From Prochlorococcus marinus str. MIT 9215 (GTDB taxonomy: Bacteria; Cyanobacteriota; Cyanobacteriia; PCC-6307; Cyanobiaceae): a stretch of DNA of 5,040 nt. Where the stretch lies: positions 1 to 5,040 of the forward strand of contig CATBLW010000209.1 in NCBI GenBank assembly GCA_949486985.1. The letters are read 5' to 3'. Positions 1-5,040 of the stretch are shown here, in pieces (the stretch's first letter is position 1; every line of letters begins with the position of its first letter). Under the pieces are notes generated by a model that did no database searches, was not told the origin of the DNA, and saw only the letters and a program-made list of their open reading frames with translations. The position numbers and the translations under genes are program-made.

Positions 1-8
1 ATGACGAC

Positions 9-1382
9 CTAGATCAAACCAACGGGATTCGCCGCGACATCATCGGGAATCGAGTTGCCGCCTCCAGGCTTTTTGTCTTTCAAAACAAGACGCAGAAGCA
101 AAGGAGCGAGGAAGGTTGTACCAATCACCATCACCAAAACAGCCGCCTCCAACGAAGGAGAAAGCAAGCCAGCACTTGTACCCAATCCAAGGAAAATCAA
201 GCCGACTTCGCCGCGAGGCATCATTCCCAGCCCAACAACCAATCGATTGGTGGGTTTATCGATAACAAAAGCCCAACCGGCTGCAACCTTGCCCAAAATC
301 GAAACAACCAGCAGAAAGGCTGCAACAACAAGTGCGGAACGGCTCGCAGGATCAAGAGGGTTGATCACCGAAAGATCCATTCCAGCCCCAACCAAGACAA
401 AGAAAATCGTGGCAAAGAGCGCCACGATCGGTAAGACCGATTGCTGAATGGCGTGATTGTTCTTGGAACTACTGAGGATCAAGCCTGCAGCGAAGGCACC
501 CAAAGCAGCCTCCAAACCAATGGCTGTCGCGACAAAACAGCTCAACACCAAGATCACAAACGACGCCACAATCACAGCACCAGGAGCCTTCAATCGATCA
601 ATCACCCAATCAAACGCAGGCGCTGCAGTGCGACTCAAAACGATCGCCAAAACCACAAAGACAATGGCCGCGGCCAACAGCTTCAGAATCGGGGCGATCT
701 CTAAAGAACCGCCTGCAGCCAAGGCCACAACAACAGCCAGGATCACAATGCCGAGGATGTCATCCAGCACCGCAGCACCGATCACAATCTGACCCTCACG
801 GGTTTTTAAATAACCAAGTTCTCCAAACACACTGGCTGTAATACCAATGCTTGTGGCCGTCATCGAGGCACCAGCAAACACCGCCGGGATCAAATCAACG
901 TGGAACAAGAGCATCAAGCCAAAGGTGCCAAAGGCAAAAGGCAACACAACTCCAGCCATGGCGACCGTGAAGGCCTGGACTCCAACCGCCACCAGCTCTT
1001 CCAGCTCACTCTCGAGACCTGTCAAGAAGAGCAATGCATACAAGCCGAGAGTGGCAACGGCCTGCAAAGAGGGGAAGGTTTCGAAATAGAGATCAGGAAC
1101 GGCCTCTGGAGGAATTGAAGCCAAGGCGCTAATCAAATGGACAAAGCCTTCATTCAGCTGCGCATGCGTGCTTGGAGGAACAAGCAAATGCAACCCGGAA
1201 GCACCAATCAGCACACCCGCCAACAATTCACCAACGATGGATGGCAGGTGTAAGCGCACCAAAATCTCTGCCAGCGTTCGTGCTGCCAAGAAAATCAGCA
1301 AGAAGCGCATCACACCGATCAGGGTTTCAGCAACCTCCACCTCGTGGCTGCTGAGCACGGACAACACCGAAGACACCAACAT
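9..1382 (-). CDS. nhaS3: CPA2-family Na+/H+ antiporter, NapA/NhaS3-like, membrane domain only
   Basis: Complete 457-aa integral membrane protein that should exchange Na+ (or K+) for H+. It is hydrophobic almost throughout, with about 12-13 membrane segments between residues ~22 and 432. Diagnostic CPA2 motifs are present: TATSIGIT at 175-182, the paired aspartates D207-D208 in AAVLDD (ion-binding site; DD is typical of electrogenic NapA/NhaA-type exchangers), GAFAAGLIL at 295-303, FFVLVG at 327-332, K365 in ILGK (matching the TM10 lysine of NapA/NhaA by context), and MMPRGEVGLI at 387-396. There is no C-terminal RCK/TrkA-N domain, unlike KefB/KefC; a short polar tail follows residue 433. An extended loop at ~62-105 agrees with what I recall of cyanobacterial NhaS3, a thylakoid antiporter in Synechocystis of similar length, so the symbol is family-level inference. 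The ATG at 1382 directly follows an in-frame TAG, so no longer start is possible. No good Shine-Dalgarno is visible; M25 (codon at 1310) is a weaker alternative. Transcribed away from glgP. Confidence 0.93.
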   Translation of the reverse strand: MLVSSVLSVLSSHEVEVAETLIGVMRFLLIFLAARTLAEILVRLHLPSIVGELLAGVLIGASGLHLLVPPSTHAQLNEGFVHLISALASIPPEAVPDLYFETFPSLQAVATLGLYALLFLTGLESELEELVAVGVQAFTVAMAGVVLPFAFGTFGLMLLFHVDLIPAVFAGASMTATSIGITASVFGELGYLKTREGQIVIGAAVLDDILGIVILAVVVALAAGGSLEIAPILKLLAAAIVFVVLAIVLSRTAAPAFDWVIDRLKAPGAVIVASFVILVLSCFVATAIGLEAALGAFAAGLILSSSKNNHAIQQSVLPIVALFATIFFVLVGAGMDLSVINPLDPASRSALVVAAFLLVVSILGKVAAGWAFVIDKPTNRLVVGLGMMPRGEVGLIFLGLGTSAGLLSPSLEAAVLVMVIGTTFLAPLLLRLVLKDKKPGGGNSIPDDVAANPVGLI

Positions 1383-1415
1383 CTAGTCCGAAATCTGTCT
1401 TGGTGAGGACACTAA

Positions 1416-1441
1416 AGGACCGAGCCATTCGGCTTGGTCTT
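1416..1441 (+). terminator. Terminator-shaped hairpin in the glgP upstream region
   Basis: GACCGAGCC (1418-1426) and GGCTTGGTC (1431-1439) form a 9-bp stem around the tetraloop ATTC, with one G-U pair at 1422/1435. The flanks add a G-U pair (1417/1440) and an A-U pair (1416/1441). AAA precedes the stem, and a U-rich TTCTT follows it in the plus-strand RNA. The G-U pair becomes a C-A mismatch in the minus-strand RNA, so the fold favours the plus strand. It lies 34 bases upstream of the antiporter start and about 260 bases before glgP. It could end a plus-strand RNA (an antisense transcript over the antiporter, or a small RNA), act as an attenuator in a long glgP leader, or simply structure the antiporter 5' UTR. 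The U tract is imperfect, so terminator function is inferred. Confidence 0.4.
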
Positions 1442-1482
1442 CTTGATAACCAAAGGCAAATCAGCCTCTGCAGGTGTTGATG

Positions 1483-1599
1483 TGCAGTCCTCAACCATCG
1501 AGGCAGGAGTTAGCCGCTACCTTCCATGGATGAACAAGGCCTAGGTCGATGACCTCTGCAAATGGCGTTGATGCACCAGAGATCCATGGTTGAGGTGCA
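1483..1599. repeat. Long-range imperfect inverted repeat upstream of glgP
   Basis: The left arm is TGCA (1483-1486), a 2-base bulge GT, then CCTCAACCAT (1489-1498). The right arm is ATGGTTGAGG (1586-1595) followed directly by TGCA (1596-1599). Fourteen base pairs form with the 2-base bulge, and GA/TC (1500-1501 with 1583-1584) extends the inner end past one C-C mismatch. The enclosed loop is about 80 bases and itself contains AGGTC-GAT-GACCT (1543-1555). A second, competing 8-bp inverted repeat pairs CCATGGAT (1524-1531) with ATCCATGG (1582-1589). The mutually exclusive pairings resemble an RNA leader that could switch folds, but no known riboswitch class was recognised. Chance is possible at this length. 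Confidence 0.4.
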
Positions 1600-1700
1600 A
1601 TTGGGGACCTAACTCCCTCCTCCCCTGGTCGCCAATCTCACCGATCCCTATTCAACGGAGGCATTCAACCTCCAATTCCATCTCCTCAACACCCGCCGTC

Positions 1701-4223
1701 ATGAGCAGTTCACAGCCCCTAGACCTGCGCCTGCCAACTCCTGGCTGCCACGCCGATCCAGAACGTGCTGGCTTGGATGCGGACTCGGTGTTTGAGGGCA
1801 TGACCGAACACCTGTTCTTCACCCTGGGCAAGCTTGCGCCAACAGCAAGTTGCCATGACCTCTACATGGCCCTGAGCTATGCAGTGCGGGATCGCTTGAT
1901 GACCCGTTACCTGGCAAGCCTCGAGGCGATCAGAGCAAGGCCGCATAAAACAGTTGCCTATCTCTCTGCCGAATTCCTGATTGGCCCCCAGCTGCATAAC
2001 AACCTGCTCAACCTGGGGATGCAGAAGCAAGCAGAAGAAGCTCTAAGCAGATTTGGAATCGAATCTCTAGAAAAAATCATCGATGTAGAAGAAGAACCAG
2101 GCCTCGGCAATGGCGGCTTGGGCCGACTAGCGGCTTGCTACATGGAATCCCTAGCCAGCCTGCAGGTGCCGGCTACTGGCTATGGAATTCGCTATGAATT
2201 TGGAATCTTCGATCAACTCATCCGCGACGGCTGGCAAGTTGAAGTCACCGATAAGTGGCTAAAAGGCGGTTGGCCTTGGGAACTGCCCCAACCCGATGAA
2301 GCTTGCTTCGTTGGTTTTGGCGGACGCACAGAGAGCTATATCGATGACAAAGGCAATTACCGCTCACGCTGGATACCGGCAGAACATGCCATCGGCGTGC
2401 CTCACGATGTGCCTGTATTGGGTTATCGGGTGAACACCTGCAACCGCTTACGCCTCTGGCGAGCGGATGCCACCGAAAGCTTCGATTTCTATGCCTTCAA
2501 CATCGGCGATTACTACGGCGCTGTGGAAGAGAAAGTGGGATCTGAAACCCTCTCCAAGGTTTTGTATCCGAATGACGGCACCGATGAAGGCCGCCGCCTT
2601 CGCCTGAAACAACAGCACTTTTTTGTGAGTTGCTCGCTGCAAGACATGCTGCGCAGCTTGGAGAACCGAGGCATTGCTGTTGAGGAGTTCCACAATCACT
2701 GGACCGTTCAACTCAACGACACCCACCCAGCGATTGCCGTCGCCGAACTGATGCGGTTGCTGATTGATGATCGCCACATTGATTGGGATACAGCCTGGGA
2801 CATCACAACAAGATCTGTCGCCTATACCAACCACACACTCCTACCTGAAGCCTTAGAGAAGTGGAACCTGGCCAGATTCGGCAGTTTGCTGCCGCGCCAT
2901 CTGGAATTGATCTACGAAATCAACCGTCGCTTCCTGCAACAGGTGCGGTTGCGCTATCCCGGCAACGATGACATTCAGCGGAAGCTGTCGATCATTGATG
3001 AAGAAGGCGATAAATCAGTGCGCATGGCCCATCTCGCCACCATTGGTGCGCATCATGTCAATGGCGTTGCCGCTCTGCATTCTGACCTGATCAAAAGGCA
3101 GTTAATGCCTGAATTCGCGGCACTTTGGCCAGAGAAATTCACCAATGTCACCAATGGTGTAACGCCACGTCGCTGGGTGGCTCTATCCAACCCAGAAATC
3201 TCCCGTTTGTTCGACCAACAAGTGGGTCCGGAATGGATCACCAACATGGAGTTGCTGACCAAACTGGAAGAACGGCAGCACGACAACAGCTTCCTTGAGC
3301 AATGGGAAGCCACCAAGCTCTCGGTTAAACGCAAGCTTTCCGGCTACATCCATCGCCAAACCGGTGTGTTGGTGGATCCCTCCAGCCTGTTCGACGTGCA
3401 GGTGAAACGCATCCATGAATACAAGCGCCAACACCTCAACGCTCTGCAGGTGATTAACCACTATTTGCGGATCAAAAATGGCCAGGCTGAAGGCATGGCT
3501 CCAAGAACGGTGATTTTTGGCGGCAAGGCCGCACCTGGCTATTACATGGCCAAACTGATCATCCGTTTCATCAATGGCATTGCGGAAACCATCAATGCAG
3601 ATCCTGATATGGATGGCCGCCTGAGGGTGGTCTTCCTGCCGGATTACAACGTGAAACTTGGTGAGCAGGTGTACCCAGCCTCAGACCTTTCCGAACAGGT
3701 TTCAACAGCAGGCAAAGAAGCCTCTGGAACAGGCAATATGAAATTCGCCATGAATGGCGCCCTCACAATTGGCACCCTCGATGGCGCCAACGTGGAAATT
3801 AGAGATCGCGTCGGTGCTGAGAATTTCTTTCTGTTCGGCAAGACCGAATCAGAAATCATGGAACTACAAAACAATGGCTACGACCCCAAGACATTCATCA
3901 GAGCGTTGCCAGAACTGCAAGAAGCCTTACGCCTGATCGAGCGAGGCCATTTCAGCAACGGCGATGGTGAACTGTTCCGCCCACTGCTTGAGAATCTCAC
4001 CGGTCATGATCCCTTCTTCGTGATGGCCGATTTTGCCGACTACATTCGCGTGCAAGATCTCGTCAGCGAAGCCTGGAGGGATCGTCAGAAATGGAACCGC
4101 ATGTCGCTATTGAATACCGCCAGAAGTGGCTTCTTCTCTTCAGACCGTTCCATTCGTGAATACTGCCAATCCATCTGGAAGGTTGATCCATTGCCTGTAG
4201 AAATCACCTGCGATGTTCTCTAA
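1701..4223 (+). CDS. glgP: Glycogen/alpha-glucan phosphorylase (GT35)
   Basis: Cytosolic, PLP-dependent enzyme that removes terminal alpha-1,4-linked glucose from glycogen using phosphate and releases glucose-1-phosphate, the first step in using the stored carbon in darkness. The 840-aa product is close to the family's usual ~800-850. Conserved family blocks run in order: YLSAEFLIG 87-95, LGNGGLGRLAAC 135-146, GYGIRYEFGIF 160-170, QLNDTHP 337-343, AYTNHTLLPEALEKW from 374 (H378), VTNGVTPRRW 483-492, VKRIHEYKR 568-576 (K569, R570, K575), FGGKAAPGYY 606-615, and EASGTGNMKF ending in the PLP Schiff-base lysine K681 (codon 3741-3743), nearly the same number as in muscle phosphorylase. No active-site substitution was seen. 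The ATG at 1701 is preferred although no Shine-Dalgarno lies close to it. The frame is open upstream to a TTG at 1590, but that 37-residue extension is Ser/Pro/Asn-rich and unlike the family. Stop TAA at 4221. Monocistronic by context; regulation not visible. Confidence 0.97.
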   Translation: MSSSQPLDLRLPTPGCHADPERAGLDADSVFEGMTEHLFFTLGKLAPTASCHDLYMALSYAVRDRLMTRYLASLEAIRARPHKTVAYLSAEFLIGPQLHNNLLNLGMQKQAEEALSRFGIESLEKIIDVEEEPGLGNGGLGRLAACYMESLASLQVPATGYGIRYEFGIFDQLIRDGWQVEVTDKWLKGGWPWELPQPDEACFVGFGGRTESYIDDKGNYRSRWIPAEHAIGVPHDVPVLGYRVNTCNRLRLWRADATESFDFYAFNIGDYYGAVEEKVGSETLSKVLYPNDGTDEGRRLRLKQQHFFVSCSLQDMLRSLENRGIAVEEFHNHWTVQLNDTHPAIAVAELMRLLIDDRHIDWDTAWDITTRSVAYTNHTLLPEALEKWNLARFGSLLPRHLELIYEINRRFLQQVRLRYPGNDDIQRKLSIIDEEGDKSVRMAHLATIGAHHVNGVAALHSDLIKRQLMPEFAALWPEKFTNVTNGVTPRRWVALSNPEISRLFDQQVGPEWITNMELLTKLEERQHDNSFLEQWEATKLSVKRKLSGYIHRQTGVLVDPSSLFDVQVKRIHEYKRQHLNALQVINHYLRIKNGQAEGMAPRTVIFGGKAAPGYYMAKLIIRFINGIAETINADPDMDGRLRVVFLPDYNVKLGEQVYPASDLSEQVSTAGKEASGTGNMKFAMNGALTIGTLDGANVEIRDRVGAENFFLFGKTESEIMELQNNGYDPKTFIRALPELQEALRLIERGHFSNGDGELFRPLLENLTGHDPFFVMADFADYIRVQDLVSEAWRDRQKWNRMSLLNTARSGFFSSDRSIREYCQSIWKVDPLPVEITCDVL

Positions 4224-4247
4224 ATAGAGCCATCGAACAATCGCTTA

Positions 4248-4257
4248 GGCGATCGCC
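4248..4257. repeat. HIP1-type palindrome GGCGATCGCC
   Basis: The 10-bp palindrome contains the HIP1 octamer GCGATCGC (4249-4256), which is highly over-represented in many cyanobacterial genomes but not, as I recall, in most marine picocyanobacteria. It sits 25 bases after the glgP stop and overlaps the hairpin ATCGC-TTAG-GCGAT (4240-4253), so the two cannot form together in RNA. It is the only exact copy noticed in the window; a near copy lacking the first G lies at 641 inside the antiporter gene. Confidence 0.6.
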
Positions 4258-4261
4258 AAAA

Positions 4262-4291
4262 CGAAGGCCTCAAGCAACTGTCGAAGGCCTC
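4262..4291. repeat. 10-bp direct repeat downstream of glgP
   Basis: CGAAGGCCTC occurs exactly at 4262-4271 and again at 4282-4291, a period of 20 bases. Its core AGGCCT is self-complementary, so the two copies can also pair as a 6-bp stem with a 14-base loop (4265-4270 with 4285-4290). No U run follows, so it is not called a terminator. It may contribute to the 3' end structure of the glgP mRNA or be a binding site; no function can be assigned. Confidence 0.45.
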
Positions 4292-4383
4292 TATACATCA
4301 ACCTTGTCATGAGCTAGACACCCATAACGATCCAGTAAGCAAGCCGATTGATTGATTGGGCCTCAGCTCAGATTTAACACTAA

Positions 4384-4408
4384 AAAATCACAACTAGAAA
4401 ATCACAAC
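4384..4408. repeat. 11-bp tandem-type direct repeat AAAATCACAAC
   Basis: AAAATCACAAC is present exactly at 4384-4394 and 4398-4408, separated by TAG, giving a 14-base period. It lies in the most AT-rich part of the spacer, just downstream of promoter-like hexamers (TTGATT at 4352-4357; TTTAAC at 4373-4378) and immediately before an ATG at 4409. Repeats of this kind can be tandem binding sites for a regulator, but no known operator consensus was recognised. Confidence 0.45.
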
Positions 4409-4483
4409 ATGGATCCAGAGGATGCAGTGAATTCCTATGGGAAAGATCGCTCATCAAGGCGCTAGCCATACCGATCAACACAA

Positions 4484-4505
4484 GCTCTTCTGAACAAAGA
4501 AGAGC
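4484..4505 (-). terminator. Perfect 8-bp hairpin, likely 3' end of the minus-strand hypothetical gene
   Basis: GCTCTTCT (4484-4491) and AGAAGAGC (4498-4505) are perfect inverted repeats around the 6-base loop GAACAA. The hairpin starts 39 bases past the stop of the 152-aa minus-strand gene. On that strand the stem is followed by TTGTGTTGAT, which is moderately U-rich; on the plus strand the following bases are not U-rich, so a minus-strand terminator is the better reading. It is only half GC and the tail is imperfect, so termination would be weak. It could also be a shared 3' element for the convergent transcripts. Confidence 0.4.
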
Positions 4506-4544
4506 AGCCAATGATTGATCAGATTGTCGCGAAGCGAGGGAAAA

Positions 4545-5003
4545 CTAGGAGCGTTCTGGCAAGTCAGGGGTCTGATGCAGCAGACGATTGAGACGCAAAC
4601 GATCTGCATTCAAAGGATCTGGAGCCAGTTCCCCCGCCAGTTCACGGAATTTCTGCTCAACTGCTTCCGGAACGCGCACATCAAAGACTCTTTCCATCAA
4701 GGCTTCGATGGAAAACAGATGGGCATTGATATTTTCTAAATCAGCAATCGATTGCTGGAGAGCATCCATCGGCTCTTCTTCCCCGCCTACTGATGTTGCG
4801 GGAGTCGCTTCTGGATCATTGGCTTTGGCAGCCTGCTGCTTCTGCAGATCTTCCAGCACGCGACCAGAGAGCGTACGAAACGATTGCAAGGCTGCCCAAT
4901 TCACTTCCTGCTGCTGACGCAGGGTGGGGCACTCACGAATTAAACGGTCGTGCTCTCGGTAGAACCTTTGACAGTCAGGGCATTGACAGGGCTCTTCAGG
5001 CAC
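4545..5003 (-). CDS. Hypothetical protein with N-terminal CxCxxC motif
   Basis: Function not recognised. The 152-aa product is soluble and has no signal peptide or membrane segment. Its N-terminus carries C6-Q-C8-P-D-C11, followed by H18 and C25, a cluster that could bind zinc or another metal. Residues ~28-60 look helical and Gln/Leu-rich, with coiled-coil character. A low-complexity acidic/Ala linker follows at ~60-78 (ending GGEEEP), then a second mostly helical part (~79-145). The start is GTG at 5003: the in-frame stop TGA lies only five codons upstream with no start codon between them, so within this frame it is the first possible start. AAAGGG on the minus strand (5010-5015) sits about 6 bases before it and can serve as the ribosome site. 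Stop TAG at 4545. It converges on glgP; its upstream neighbour lies beyond the window edge. The motif, the usable start and the ribosome site argue for a real gene over its antisense shadows. Confidence 0.8.
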   Translation of the reverse strand: MPEEPCQCPDCQRFYREHDRLIRECPTLRQQQEVNWAALQSFRTLSGRVLEDLQKQQAAKANDPEATPATSVGGEEEPMDALQQSIADLENINAHLFSIEALMERVFDVRVPEAVEQKFRELAGELAPDPLNADRLRLNRLLHQTPDLPERS

Positions 5004-5040
5004 CGGAGTCCCTTTAGATCAACCTCCATCATTACATCTA

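Larger units (their letters stand above)
1383..1700. promoter_or_regulatory. Divergent intergenic region between the antiporter gene and glgP
   Basis: This 318-base spacer must hold the promoters and 5' leaders of both divergent genes. I could not identify a convincing -35/-10 pair for either: TGATAAC at 1444-1450 and its complement are the nearest -10-like strings and they lack well-spaced partners. The region contains a terminator-shaped hairpin (1416-1441), a bulged long-range inverted repeat (1483-1501 with 1583-1599), a small hairpin AGGTC-GAT-GACCT (1543-1555), and a strongly pyrimidine-rich stretch on the plus strand from about 1600 to 1700. No protein gene above about 14 codons was found on the plus strand outside the glgP frame. 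The assignment as a regulatory region is by position; the individual elements are described separately. Confidence 0.6.
4224..4544. other. Convergent intergenic region between glgP and the hypothetical gene
   Basis: This 321-base spacer separates the 3' ends of two convergent genes and is longer than such a gap needs to be. After the glgP stop come a small perfect hairpin ATCGC-TTAG-GCGAT (4240-4253), a HIP1-type palindrome, a 10-bp direct repeat, three GATT units (4346-4357), an AT-rich stretch with an 11-bp direct repeat (4384-4408), an 18-codon ATG open frame (4409-4465), a perfect 8-bp hairpin (4484-4505) and a tiny hairpin TCGC-GAA-GCGA (4527-4537). No canonical terminator with a good U run was found right after glgP. 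No recognisable protein gene or known RNA gene was identified. Confidence 0.6.

Noticed and set aside
55..447. 130-aa plus-strand open frame, with others at 441-704, 457-792, 847-1089 and 1168-1386
   Set aside because: They lie wholly or almost wholly antisense to the antiporter, whose own frame carries clear family motifs. Their products are Lys/Thr/Ala/Pro-rich as expected for shadows, and they show no recognisable domain.
641..653. CGATCGCCAAAAC, which recurs at 4250-4262
   Set aside because: The first copy is in antiporter coding sequence and the second follows the HIP1-type site. There is no wider similarity around them, so it is probably coincidence.
1590..1700. TTG at 1590 as the start of glgP, giving 877 aa
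   Set aside because: The extra 37 residues are Ser/Pro/Asn-rich, unlike the family, and begin at a rare start codon. The ATG at 1701 gives the normal length and puts K681 at the expected place.
1383..1700. Known small RNA or riboswitch in the glgP upstream region, including the cyanobacterial Yfr1 motif ACTCCTCACAC
   Set aside because: The exact Yfr1 motif is absent and no known riboswitch core was recognised; only generic hairpins are supported.
2448..2834. 128-aa minus-strand open frame inside glgP, with others at 1719-2030, 3053-3334, 3183-3461 and 3644-3874
   Set aside because: These are antisense to conserved glgP blocks and have no recognisable domain.
4515..4739. 74-aa plus-strand frame, with others at 4588-4917 and 4793-5017
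   Set aside because: They are mostly antisense to the 152-aa gene, whose CxCxxC motif, well-placed ribosome site and first-possible GTG start favour the minus strand.
5003..5032. ATG codons at 5032 and 5029 on the minus strand as an alternative start region for the hypothetical gene
   Set aside because: They are in a different frame from the CxCxxC protein and open only a frame of about 30 codons. Joining them would need a frameshift for which there is no evidence.
1..5040. tRNA, rRNA, CRISPR array, insertion sequence or prophage signal
   Set aside because: No cloverleaf, regular repeat-spacer pattern, transposase, integrase or terminal inverted repeats were seen on either strand.

Overview
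The window looks like chromosomal DNA from a marine picocyanobacterium, probably a Prochlorococcus of the low-light IV type or a marine Synechococcus of moderate GC. This rests on my memory of how the glycogen phosphorylase N-terminus and the NhaS3-like antiporter read in that group, on the base composition judged by eye, and on the general lack of strong Shine-Dalgarno sites. No database search was possible.

Layout: (1) positions 9-1382, minus strand, a complete CPA2-family Na+/H+ antiporter of the NapA/NhaS3 type with no RCK/TrkA domain. (2) 1383-1700, a 318-base divergent intergenic region holding both 5' regions. It contains a strong terminator-shaped hairpin, a long-range inverted repeat and a pyrimidine-rich tract just before glgP. 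(3) 1701-4223, plus strand, a complete glycogen/alpha-glucan phosphorylase (glgP, 840 aa) with all the PLP and active-site motifs that were checked intact. (4) 4224-4544, a 321-base convergent intergenic region with a HIP1-type palindrome, two short direct repeats, a perfect 8-bp hairpin and possibly a very small gene or gene remnant. (5) 4545-5003, minus strand, a 152-aa hypothetical protein with an N-terminal CxCxxC motif.

The genes do not form one operon: antiporter and glgP diverge, and glgP and the hypothetical gene converge. GlgP releases glucose-1-phosphate from glycogen, the night-time carbon store, and the antiporter handles cation and pH balance across an inner membrane. Any functional link would have to come from shared control in the divergent spacer, which the sequence alone does not show.

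The window is mostly ordinary core-genome content. I see no mobile element, CRISPR array, rRNA, tRNA or defence system. What deserves a second look is in the two spacers and in the unassigned cysteine-motif protein. None of it amounts to clear evidence of a new system.
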